Below, in pieces: positions 8,151-14,536 of a DNA stretch of 16,138 nt. Positions within the stretch are counted from its first letter, which is position 1, and every line of letters begins with the position of its first letter. The notes beneath the pieces are model-generated. The model made no database searches. It saw only the letters and a program-made list of their open reading frames with translations, and was not told the origin of the DNA. The stretch is from Hydrogenothermaceae bacterium (GTDB lineage: Bacteria > Aquificota > Aquificia > Aquificales > Hydrogenothermaceae). The translations under genes were made by a program, and so were the position numbers. The stretch lies in NCBI GenBank assembly GCA_027052485.1, contig JALUFA010000053.1:1-16138 (forward strand), read 5' to 3'.

Positions 8151-8843
8151 GTGGATTTATTCCAACTAAGAGAACTACAAGCTTTAAATACACTTGTGTT
8201 TGAAACGCTAGGACAACCAGAAAAAGAGAGGGAGTTTAAGCTAAAAGCTTTAAAAAGATGGGGATTTGACCTTTTATTTGGTAAAAAGGATGGAGTGCAA
8301 ACGTTTTTTACAGCAGAAACAGGAAAAAGGGATGTGGGAGAATCATACGAAGAAGACGAAATAAAGTACGAAGTAGAAGAAATCATCCATGAACTTCCAA
8401 AAAACAAAAAGATATTTGCCCACATAGAGATGTTCCAAGGTAGGGCATATCTCATTGGGGAACTAAGAGAGGGAGAGGAGAACATTGAAATTCTACGCGT
8501 ACCAGCTGGAGCTGTTCTACTTGCATACTTTAAAAAACATAAACTACACCACTTAATAGAGGCGTTAAGAAACGTTGGAACGGCTACGGAGCTGGTGAAA
8601 CAGAGAGGTCAGGAAGGTAAACCTGTACCTTACGAACAGCTGCCAAACGTGGCTAGACGATTTTTAAGAGGGGCAAAAGACGTAGAAGAGGATGCAGGAT
8701 TTGGACGGGTGGCGCTATCTTACTGGGGAGAAAACAAAGACGGGGATGCAAGATTTAGAGTTTCATGGCTACTTCCAACAATAGCACTGTTTGACATTAA
8801 CATTGCAGAGAAGGCAGATAAACTACTGGCTGCCTTCAAGTAA
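8151..8843 (+). CDS. Unrecognised 230-residue cytoplasmic protein, first gene of the prefoldin operon
   Basis: I do not recognise this protein. It has 230 residues and no signal peptide, membrane helix or obvious catalytic motif. It is a charged, mixed alpha/beta sequence: a helical N-terminus ([20 protein letters not shown]), an acidic stretch around 68-85, a beta-rich middle ending [19 protein letters not shown] at about 115-133, then a basic helix-rich part with [20 protein letters not shown] and a hydrophobic C-terminal segment ([20 protein letters not shown]). The [13 protein letters not shown] stretch faintly echoes the VPSSVIENALKSA segment of the next protein; I do not take this as proof of homology. 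The GTG start at 8151 has GGAGGG at 8139-8144. The stop abuts the next gene (TAATG), so the two are translationally coupled and may work together. Confidence 0.85.
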   Translation: MDLFQLRELQALNTLVFETLGQPEKEREFKLKALKRWGFDLLFGKKDGVQTFFTAETGKRDVGESYEEDEIKYEVEEIIHELPKNKKIFAHIEMFQGRAYLIGELREGEENIEILRVPAGAVLLAYFKKHKLHHLIEALRNVGTATELVKQRGQEGKPVPYEQLPNVARRFLRGAKDVEEDAGFGRVALSYWGENKDGDARFRVSWLLPTIALFDINIAEKADKLLAAFK

Positions 8844-8857
8844 TGGGGGAAGGGAAA

Positions 8858-9592
8858 ATGCTCCTTCTAAACTGGACTCCTTTTGTATTTAGCAGAAAGG
8901 GCTTTTTAAGAGACGAGGAAGGAAAACCTTACGTACCTTCCTCGGTTATAGAAAACGCCCTTAAATCTGCAGCAGTTTACTACTACATAAAAAAAGACAA
9001 AGAAATAGAAAATAAAGTAAAAAATTATCTCCTTAAAAAGGAATTAGACCCAAAGGAAGTCGTAGAAAAGGTTAGAGAGCTTGTCTTCAACAAGTACCCA
9101 ATATTTGAAAACCTAAAAATACAGGAAAAAATATACCTTAACCCTGAAAGAATAAAAGAAGAGTACATTGAAGTTTTCGATTTGAAAGAGTGGATAGATG
9201 TAAAAGGTTTTAAAACTGAAATCTATCAGGACACGTTAGAGATAGATATCCATATAGACAACTGGGAAAAGGTGAAGGCTATAGCCCACTCTTACGCAGA
9301 AGGACTGGCTCACATGGAAATGACAATGTTAAAAGACCACCCATTGGTGGACATTTTCTACAAACCTTTACTTACCGAGATGAAAAACTGGGAAGCACCT
9401 TTAAGAATAGGAATGTGGACTGAAAACAAGTTTAAAGGAAATCTACTGTTCTTCTGGAGAATAAAAGAAGTACGGGAAAAATTTTTAAAAGAGCATAAAT
9501 TAGATATTAGGCCTAGATACGTTTTATACCTGCCAAGAGAAAAACAAACAACAGGATGGGCTGAACTAAAAAAAGAAGGAGGTGCGGAGTAA
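8858..9592 (+). CDS. RAMP-like protein resembling Csm5 of type III CRISPR systems, without a CRISPR locus
   Basis: From ATG 8858 this is a 244-residue protein. An alternative ATG at 8843 overlaps the previous stop (TAATG) and would add MGEGK; 8858 is preferred because GGGGGAAGGG precedes it. Three segments recall Csm5/RAMP proteins: KPYVPSSVIENALKSAAVYY, like the Y-I-P-G-S-S-x-x-G-A-x-R segment; WEAPLRIGMWTENKF, like the LRxGxG glycine-rich loop but with the glycines eroded; and the C-terminal YLPREKQTTGWAELK, like the family's ending P-x-x-R...GWxxL. Csm5 binds the 3' end of the guide RNA in the Csm complex. No cas10, csm2-4, cas6 or repeat array is in the window, so a CRISPR role is doubtful. 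The resemblance is from memory of the family, not an alignment. Confidence 0.5.
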   Translation: MLLLNWTPFVFSRKGFLRDEEGKPYVPSSVIENALKSAAVYYYIKKDKEIENKVKNYLLKKELDPKEVVEKVRELVFNKYPIFENLKIQEKIYLNPERIKEEYIEVFDLKEWIDVKGFKTEIYQDTLEIDIHIDNWEKVKAIAHSYAEGLAHMEMTMLKDHPLVDIFYKPLLTEMKNWEAPLRIGMWTENKFKGNLLFFWRIKEVREKFLKEHKLDIRPRYVLYLPREKQTTGWAELKKEGGAE

Positions 9593-9593
9593 A

Positions 9594-10076
9594 ATGGCTA
9601 TTTTAGACTTTTCAACACCACCATCAACAATCTTTAACAGACTTTTAGAAGGTGGAGTGTTCCCATACTTCATCCATCTTATTGAAACTGCAGGGATGAA
9701 GGAAGAGCTTATAACAGGTGGACCTTTTACTGTATTTGTCCCTACAGATGAGGCAATAGACACAAGCGATCCAGAAAAATTAAAAGAATTTAAAGAAGCG
9801 TTAAAAGACCCTGTCAAAGCAAGAGAAGTGTTAAACAGATACATAATCAACGACACTTACCGTATACACCAGATTGCGGAAAAGGGAAGCATCCAGAGCA
9901 GAAATGGCTACGAGCTTAAATTTAAAGTAATTTGCCATATAAAAGATGAAGATAACCTAGATATGGATGTTGGTGGGGGTAAAGTGGACTTTTACATTAA
10001 TGATACTGCAAGGGTAACTCTTGCAAACGTACCGTGTTTAAACGGTGTAATTCACATTATTGACAAACTCTATTAA
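9594..10076 (+). CDS. Single-domain fasciclin (FAS1) protein without signal peptide
   Basis: The whole 160-residue protein is one FAS1 domain, a fold usually found in secreted adhesion proteins. The diagnostic first box is GGPFTVFVPTDEAI at about 41-54; then REVLNRYII, and the closing box LANVPCLNGVIHIIDKLY at the C-terminus. A signal peptide would be expected, but the N-terminus (MAILDFSTPPSTIFNRLL) is not one, so the protein should stay in the cytoplasm with its operon partners. ATG 9594 follows the previous stop by one base. GGAGG lies at 9578-9582 and GGAG at 9586-9589. A GTG at 9582 is in frame, but it falls inside the upstream gene and its ribosome-binding site. Confidence 0.88.
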   Translation: MAILDFSTPPSTIFNRLLEGGVFPYFIHLIETAGMKEELITGGPFTVFVPTDEAIDTSDPEKLKEFKEALKDPVKAREVLNRYIINDTYRIHQIAEKGSIQSRNGYELKFKVICHIKDEDNLDMDVGGGKVDFYINDTARVTLANVPCLNGVIHIIDKLY

Positions 10077-10105
10077 AAAATAAAAATCTTTAGGAGGTAA
10101 GTACC

Positions 10106-10567
10106 ATGGCAGAACAAAAAGAGCAAAAGGAACAAAAGCAAGAGAAAAAGCTCTCTATTGAAGAGCTCAACAAAGCACTAAAAGGCTATATAGCCCAAAT
10201 TGAAGCTTTAAGAGCTGAAATTGCTGTAATCAATGAAACTATCACTGAGTACAGAAACATCATCAAAACTCTCGCAGCTCTAAAACAACTTGGAAAAGGC
10301 AAAAACATCATTATTCCAGTTGGTTCAATTGCAGCTATCGAAGCTAAAATTGAAGACCCTGAAAAAGTTATCATCACTATCGGTTCAGGAATTTCTGCTG
10401 AACTCAAATACGATGAAGCTGTAGCTCAAATCGCCACACAAATCGCTGCACTAGAAGCATTAAGACAAACTCTTGAAGAAGCTATTGCAGAAGCTTATAT
10501 CCAAATTGAAGCAATTCTCCAAAAAACAAGAGAACTCGGTCAGGAAGAAGGAAAACAACAAAAATAG
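10106..10567 (+). CDS. Prefoldin alpha-class subunit, closest in character to filament-forming gamma-prefoldin
   Basis: Prefoldins are ATP-independent holdase chaperones built from coiled-coil arms on a beta-barrel. The 153-residue protein has the alpha-class layout: a hydrophilic tail (1-15, EQKEQKEQKQEKK), an N-terminal coiled coil from about 18 (YIAQIEALRAEIAVINETIT), the double beta-hairpin region GKNIIIPVGSIAAIEAKI then VIITIGSGISAELKYDEA (about 64-104), and a C-terminal coiled coil. As I remember it, the gamma-prefoldin of Methanocaldococcus jannaschii, which forms long filaments, shares the blocks AYIAQIExLRAEI, LVPVGSIA and ISAELxYEEA. Prefoldins are mainly archaeal and eukaryotic. 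AGGAGGT at 10092-10098 is a near-ideal ribosome-binding site, and Ile codons are 12 ATC, 11 ATT and 1 ATA, unlike the YfdX gene downstream. Both suggest high expression. Confidence 0.85.
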   Translation: MAEQKEQKEQKQEKKLSIEELNKALKGYIAQIEALRAEIAVINETITEYRNIIKTLAALKQLGKGKNIIIPVGSIAAIEAKIEDPEKVIITIGSGISAELKYDEAVAQIATQIAALEALRQTLEEAIAEAYIQIEAILQKTRELGQEEGKQQK

Positions 10568-10579
10568 TAAGGTGAAATC

Positions 10580-10765
10580 ATGGATAAAAAAACCATAGAA
10601 ACCACTTTAAAATGGCTTGAGACCCTCCCTTCTGGGAGGCGTCTTTTTTTTAACACAGGTGTTTTGATGATTGAAGTTACAAAAGAAGAAGCTATAGAAA
10701 AGCTAAAAGAACTACTCAAAGAGATAGAAGAGATGGAAAAACAGGAGGGAAAGGATGAAAAGTAA
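10580..10765 (+). CDS. Mini prefoldin-beta-like protein (61 residues)
   Basis: Residues 20-57, from RRLFFNTGVLMIEV through TKEEAIEKLKELLKEIEEMEKQE, resemble the prefoldin-beta hairpin and second helix (consensus V-Y-K-x-x-G-x-L-x-x-V-x-K-E-E-A-x-E-x-L...E-K-Q-E). A complete beta subunit has about 115-120 residues; here most of the N-terminal coiled-coil helix and part of the C-terminal one are absent. The start ATG 10580 lies 12 bases after the prefoldin-alpha stop, behind a weak site (AAGGTGA). An intrinsic terminator is encoded by codons 14-24. ATG 10667, behind AGGTG, is an alternative start giving 32 residues, but it would lose the first beta strand. The gene overlaps the YfdX gene by 11 bases. 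The beta assignment is by eye and moderately certain. Confidence 0.6.
   Translation: MDKKTIETTLKWLETLPSGRRLFFNTGVLMIEVTKEEAIEKLKELLKEIEEMEKQEGKDEK
10620..10651 (+). terminator. Intrinsic terminator inside the mini prefoldin-beta reading frame
   Basis: CCTCCC at 10624-10629 pairs with GGGAGG at 10634-10639 around a TTCT loop. After a one-base bulge (C10640), the stem extends through AGAC 10620-10623 with GTCT 10641-10644. T10644-T10651 is an eight-T run. This is the strongest terminator in the window. It lies 53 bases after the prefoldin-alpha stop, so it can end the message there. Ribosomes moving through codons 14-24 of the small gene would block the hairpin, which is the arrangement of a translation-dependent attenuator. 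The structure is seen; the regulation is inferred. Confidence 0.8.
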
Positions 10766-11639
10766 AGTATTGGCTCTCACATCAGCGGTGCTAATGACAG
10801 CTGGACTTTCCTTTGCTCAAGCTGAAAAAAGTGCAAATCAGTTAATCCAGTCTGCAGGTAAAAGGTCAGCACAAAGCATACAAGCACAGGAAGCCCATAA
10901 AATAATCCAAGAAGCTCTACAGGCTTACCAAGAAACCCAGCAGGTACTTATACTGCTTGCCCAAGGGAAAGTTCAAGAAGCAAAAAAACTTATGGAAGAT
11001 ATCAAAAAGAAATTACATCATCTAAAAACACTTCACCAAGAAAAACTCGCCAAACTGCCAATAAGTGTTGTTATCACTGAGATTGATGGAGTTGATGACA
11101 TTAAACTGGCAAAAGAAATACTAAAAAAAGCCAAAAAAGCTTGCCAGCAAAACGACATACCAACAGCAAGAGACCTCTTAGAACTTTTAAGAAACGAGAT
11201 AGACATTCAAACCCACTATCTTCCACTTGATATCTATACCAGAGCTGTAGAGCTAGCTTACCAGCTATTGGAAAAAGGTGATGTAAAAAATGCACTTGCA
11301 GCGTTAAACGTTGCTCTAGGTTCTATAGAGATTGAAGAAGTAATTATTCCAAAACCTATAGCAGAAGCTCTAATACTGGTTCAAGACGCTAAGAAAGTGT
11401 TTAAAGTAAACCCTAAAAAGGCAGAAAAACTCCTAGAAGAGGCTAAGCGAAAAATCAAACTGGCTCAAGTACTTGGATACATTAGAACGGAAAAAGAGAT
11501 TGAGCCTCTCATAAGAGAGATTGAGTCTCTTGAAAAACAAATCAAGAAAGAAACAGCTACTAAGTCTCTATTTGAATCCCTTGAAAAACACATCCAAAAA
11601 ATGCAAACAAAATCTACCCACACAAAAGAAAGACAGTAA
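10755..11639 (+). CDS. Secreted YfdX-family protein
   Basis: A 294-residue protein with a Sec signal peptide: MKSK, a hydrophobic core VLALTSAVLMTAGL, and cleavage probably after SFA (21) or AQA (23). The mature part is almost all helical. It carries the YfdX-family pattern of two related helical units: LILLAQGKVQEAKKLMEDI (about 71-89), then PLDIYTRAVELAYQLLEKG with VKNALAALNVALGSIEIEE (about 156-195). YfdX proteins are poorly understood stress-linked periplasmic proteins of enterobacteria and others. AGGAGGG at 10743-10749 supports ATG 10755, which lies inside the end of the mini prefoldin gene. Ile codon use (about 11 ATA of 29) is ordinary. The C-terminal tail (about 255-294) is a Lys-rich coiled coil. 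It is the last gene of the operon and the only one with an export signal. Confidence 0.75.
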   Translation: MKSKVLALTSAVLMTAGLSFAQAEKSANQLIQSAGKRSAQSIQAQEAHKIIQEALQAYQETQQVLILLAQGKVQEAKKLMEDIKKKLHHLKTLHQEKLAKLPISVVITEIDGVDDIKLAKEILKKAKKACQQNDIPTARDLLELLRNEIDIQTHYLPLDIYTRAVELAYQLLEKGDVKNALAALNVALGSIEIEEVIIPKPIAEALILVQDAKKVFKVNPKKAEKLLEEAKRKIKLAQVLGYIRTEKEIEPLIREIESLEKQIKKETATKSLFESLEKHIQKMQTKSTHTKERQ

Positions 11640-11645
11640 GACTTC

Positions 11646-11664
11646 AGGGGCTTATGCCCCTTTT
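11646..11664 (+). terminator. Intrinsic terminator ending the prefoldin operon
   Basis: GGGGC at 11647-11651 pairs with GCCCC at 11656-11660 around a TTAT loop, followed by TTTTCTT. It is close behind the YfdX stop. The converging aldo/keto reductase gene ends with its stop codon (TTA on this strand, 11652-11654) inside the loop, so the hairpin doubles as coding sequence on the other strand. The minus-strand side lacks a good T-run, so termination is clear only for the plus-strand operon. Confidence 0.8.
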
Positions 11665-12668
11665 CTTAACAATGCCTCTATCTGTTCTCTACTAAGAGGT
11701 GGTACATTTTCTATCTCTAGATTTTCAAGGAGATGATGCTTTTTACTGGTTCCTATCAAAACCGTTCCAACACCAGGAGTACTTCTGACAAACTGGATAG
11801 GAATGTGGGAAGGTTTATTAACCCCAAACATCTGTAAAATCTCTGGAGCAACAGGTCTAATCAATCTTGACTGTAAAAGAGGTGCACTTATATAAGTGTA
11901 TATACCAAGCTTTTCTGCAGTCTCTAACGTTGATAGATTTTCACCATCAATATTCTGGTTTTTCAAAGTGTAAGCTTCTGTCATTGCAATATTGTATGGA
12001 AGCTGGATAAACTTAAAATGGTTATCTTTTCCGGCTACCTTTTCAGCGATATCCTTTATCTCTTTGAGGTTTAAGTACTGCCTGTTATCTGGAGGTACCC
12101 TAAAACCGTTCCACGTGGCTAAGCCGTAGTACTTTAGCTTTCCCTGCTTTACGAACTCTTCTAGCAGAGAAAATACATCTTCCAGTTTTTTGTAAAATTC
12201 ATCTCTAGAAAACTTTAAAAGTTGGTCTTCTGGGTTATGCAGATAGTAAACATCTATGTAGTCAGTTTTTAGGTTTTCTAAACTTTTGTGGAAAGCCCAG
12301 TTTATATAATTCTTTGTTAGTACATTTCCCGTTTCGGTTATATCGTTAGGATTAACGATACCAGTTTTCACGAGAGTTTCCCTAAACCAAGCCGTAGCAT
12401 CGCTAACATCTGGAGGTAAAGCTAGATATCCTCCTTTTGTAGAAATAACTGCCTTCTCCCTTCCAACTTCAGATAAAACGTTTCCAATGACCCTTTCACT
12501 TCTCATATTACGGTAGTTAATCGCAGTGTCTACAACGTTTACGCCTTTTTCTAAAGCTAGCTTAATGGTCTCATAGTAGTTTTTATCTGTCTGCTCGTCT
12601 GGGTTCCCAAGGTAAGTACCTACTCCTAGCTCAGAAAGATTAAGGTCTAAAAACTTTTTATATCTCAT
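11652..12668 (-). CDS. Aldo/keto reductase
   Basis: A NAD(P)H-dependent oxidoreductase of the TIM-barrel aldo/keto reductase family. The protein has 338 residues, usual for the larger family members. The full catalytic tetrad is visible: D47 and Y52 (VVDTAINYRNMRSERVIG), K77 (ISTKGGY) and H143 (IDVYYLHNPEDQ). The C-terminal part has RPVAPEILQMFG and STPGVGTVLIGTSKKHHL, the usual cofactor-binding end. The physiological substrate cannot be told. The start ATG overlaps the thiO stop (ATGA), so it is translated in tandem with thiO, but I know of no biochemical link to thiazole synthesis. It runs convergently into the YfdX terminator. Confidence 0.9.
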   Translation of the reverse strand: MRYKKFLDLNLSELGVGTYLGNPDEQTDKNYYETIKLALEKGVNVVDTAINYRNMRSERVIGNVLSEVGREKAVISTKGGYLALPPDVSDATAWFRETLVKTGIVNPNDITETGNVLTKNYINWAFHKSLENLKTDYIDVYYLHNPEDQLLKFSRDEFYKKLEDVFSLLEEFVKQGKLKYYGLATWNGFRVPPDNRQYLNLKEIKDIAEKVAGKDNHFKFIQLPYNIAMTEAYTLKNQNIDGENLSTLETAEKLGIYTYISAPLLQSRLIRPVAPEILQMFGVNKPSHIPIQFVRSTPGVGTVLIGTSKKHHLLENLEIENVPPLSREQIEALLRKGA

Positions 12669-13756
12669 CTATTTTCTCCTTTAAACCTAAGTGGTGAGTA
12701 AAGTTTCAGGTACTTATCTTGTATCCCATCTAAGATATACTTTGTTATGATTTTTGCTGTGATTGGGGCAAGTAAAATACCATTTCTGTAATGGCCTGTT
12801 GCATATATGAGATTTTTTATATTCCCCTCACCAAGAATTGGCAGCTCATCATCGGTTGCAGGTCTATAACCAAACCAAAGCTCAAGTATATCTTTATCAT
12901 ACAGATTTTTTAGCGTTGATACGGCACCGTTTAAAAGCTGTAAAGTACCCTTTACCGTGTTCCCATCTTTAAACCCAACGTTTTCCTGTGTAGCTCCTAC
13001 CACTAAACGGTGATAGTCTTTACGAGGTATTAGATAAGCCCTCGAGCTGTAAAGTACCCTGTCAATATTTGACCTGTCTATACCTAAAGCTAGCATCTCT
13101 CCCTTTACAGGGTAAACAGGCGTTCCAAAATCATCGCTCCACGCACCGGCAGCTATAACACATATATCAGCTTCTATTTCACCACTATCTGTTATTACAG
13201 ACTTAAATTTTCCTTCTGCTGTTTCTATCCACTTTACAGGTGTATATTCTAAAACCTTAGCATTTTTCTTAACAAACTCTTCAAGAGCTATAACAAGCTT
13301 CCTATTGTCTACCTGAGCGTCATCTGGGTATAAAACACCACCTAAAACGTCTTCTCCAAGGTCAGGGTACCTTTCTTTTAGCTCTTCTCTTGTTAGGAAC
13401 TGGCCTTTTAGACCTAAAGATTTAAAAAATTCTAAATCTTCCTTTAGTGTATCCAGCTCCTCTTGCGAAAAAGCCAGTTTTAAAATCCCACATTTCCAGT
13501 ACCCTGTGTCTAACCCTGTGTCTTTTTCAAGCTCTCTACAAAAGTCCTCATACATATCCCTAGAATCTAAACAAAACTGTAGAAAGTCTTTATCCCTTAT
13601 ACCTTCCGCCTGTGGAGCTAACATTCCTCCTGCAACCCACGATGCTTTTCTACCAACACGGCCTTTATCAATAAGAATAACCTCAACATCTGCCTTTATA
13701 AGGTTTCGTGCAATGGAAAGACCTATGATACCTCCACCAACGATAAGAACTCTCAT
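12665..13756 (-). CDS. thiO: Glycine oxidase ThiO
   Basis: FAD enzyme that oxidises glycine to iminoglycine (dehydroglycine), which ThiG uses to build the thiazole of thiamine; this is the oxygen-using route. The protein is 363 residues, normal for the family. The N-terminal dinucleotide motif is VGGGIIGLSIARNL (about 6-19), followed by ASWVAGGMLAPQAEG, VYPVKGEMLAL, and the C-terminal block WFGYRPATDDELPILG ... YATGHYRNGILLAPITAK, which holds the Arg that binds the substrate carboxylate. No thiG, thiS or other thi gene is in the window. It is separated by 12 bases from the upstream hydrolase gene, and a short GGGG/CCCC hairpin sits directly before its ATG. Confidence 0.93.
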   Translation of the reverse strand: MRVLIVGGGIIGLSIARNLIKADVEVILIDKGRVGRKASWVAGGMLAPQAEGIRDKDFLQFCLDSRDMYEDFCRELEKDTGLDTGYWKCGILKLAFSQEELDTLKEDLEFFKSLGLKGQFLTREELKERYPDLGEDVLGGVLYPDDAQVDNRKLVIALEEFVKKNAKVLEYTPVKWIETAEGKFKSVITDSGEIEADICVIAAGAWSDDFGTPVYPVKGEMLALGIDRSNIDRVLYSSRAYLIPRKDYHRLVVGATQENVGFKDGNTVKGTLQLLNGAVSTLKNLYDKDILELWFGYRPATDDELPILGEGNIKNLIYATGHYRNGILLAPITAKIITKYILDGIQDKYLKLYSPLRFKGENR

Positions 13757-13767
13757 GGGGATACCCC
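13757..13767 (-). promoter_or_regulatory. Short GGGG-TAT-CCCC hairpin at the thiO start
   Basis: On the minus strand AAAGGGG is followed by TAT and CCCC, then directly by the thiO ATG. The four G-C pairs with a three-base loop would tie up the only purine-rich Shine-Dalgarno-like sequence for this gene. It may simply reduce thiO translation. I see no TPP-riboswitch core nearby. Confidence 0.35.
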
Positions 13768-13768
13768 T

Positions 13769-14536
13769 TTATGAAAAGATTAATTTCATATTATCTTCAG
13801 CGGCAATAGTTGGGACTTTTGTTTCCTTTTGGATATCTTCAGCAACACTTTTTGGGTTTGCCTTTAACATCTCAACGCTAAAATGGGTGATAACCGCTTT
13901 TTTTGGCTTCAGATGTGAAACCATCTTTTTAACGTCTTCTGCCGATAAGTGCTGCACGTTGCCTCTGGGTTTAACAAAGGTTGTGTTAAAAACCATTATA
14001 TCTGCATTTGCAGGATACGCTGACAGCATATCATCAAAAAACTTTCCACACGGCACATAAACAAAGGAGCTTTTATCATCCGTGATATTTATTCCGTAAG
14101 TGTCGGCTCCTCTGTGGATATGTTTGATAATACCTTTAATCTCTAGGTTTTTATATGAAACGTCGGTTTTTTCATCTAAGTAAACAATATCCTTTATACC
14201 CTTTCTAAGGTACTTTAGTAGTACTGGCTCTTCTCCTTCAAGGGCGTCTTTAGGGGCTACCAGTAAGTCTATAGGTTTTTTTGTGCTTTCTGTTGCCGAT
14301 TCTAAAACTGCATTTATATCTGATGAGTGGTCTAAGTGTCTATGGGACAGGATTACCACATTGAGGTCTTTAGGCTCAAGTCCATTTTCAAAAATTCTTA
14401 TAAGACTTCCGGGACCTGGGTCTATTAGTATGTTAACACCAGAAAATCTTAGCCACATACCTCCAGACTGGCGAAGCTGACGAAAAACAACAACCCTTCC
14501 ACCGCCTGTTCCTAGAAACTTTATCCAGTTTAGCAA
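13769..14536 (-). CDS. Metallo-beta-lactamase-fold hydrolase
   Basis: A 255-residue MBL-fold protein with layout FLGTGGG (8-13), LIDPGPGSLIR, and the metal motif HRHLDH with H65, H67, D69 and H70. Later candidate ligands are H139/H141 (KHIHRG), H196 (VQHLSAED) and H218 (VITHFS). The last parts resemble RNase Z/PhnP-type hydrolases. The strand where the bridging Asp normally lies (Y-x-x-D-T) reads SFVYVPCGKF, with Cys163 at about that place; this is by-eye alignment. The substrate is unknown. The start is TTG at 14534-14536, with GGTGGAAG upstream, inside the end of the SDR gene. Translation of the two is coupled. Confidence 0.85.
   Translation of the reverse strand: MLNWIKFLGTGGGRVVVFRQLRQSGGMWLRFSGVNILIDPGPGSLIRIFENGLEPKDLNVVILSHRHLDHSSDINAVLESATESTKKPIDLLVAPKDALEGEEPVLLKYLRKGIKDIVYLDEKTDVSYKNLEIKGIIKHIHRGADTYGINITDDKSSFVYVPCGKFFDDMLSAYPANADIMVFNTTFVKPRGNVQHLSAEDVKKMVSHLKPKKAVITHFSVEMLKANPKSVAEDIQKETKVPTIAAEDNMKLIFS

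Noticed and set aside
8072..8485. 137-residue minus-strand frame over the operon promoter
   Set aside because: It is an antisense shadow of the first operon gene, Ser/Phe-rich, with no start signal.
8087..11664. CRISPR array or cas operon around the Csm5-like gene
   Set aside because: No regularly spaced direct repeats and no Cas10, Cas6 or other recognisable cas gene were seen; the neighbours are FAS1, prefoldin and YfdX.
11521..11736. 71-residue plus-strand frame across the YfdX end
   Set aside because: It runs out of frame through the YfdX gene and the terminator hairpin and reads as low-complexity sequence.
13757..13800. TPP riboswitch upstream of thiO
   Set aside because: Only 12 bases separate it from the upstream gene, and no THI-box core is present; only a short hairpin is seen.
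13506..14060. 184-residue plus-strand frame spanning thiO and the hydrolase
   Set aside because: It lies antisense across two well-supported genes, has no family features and no translation start signal.
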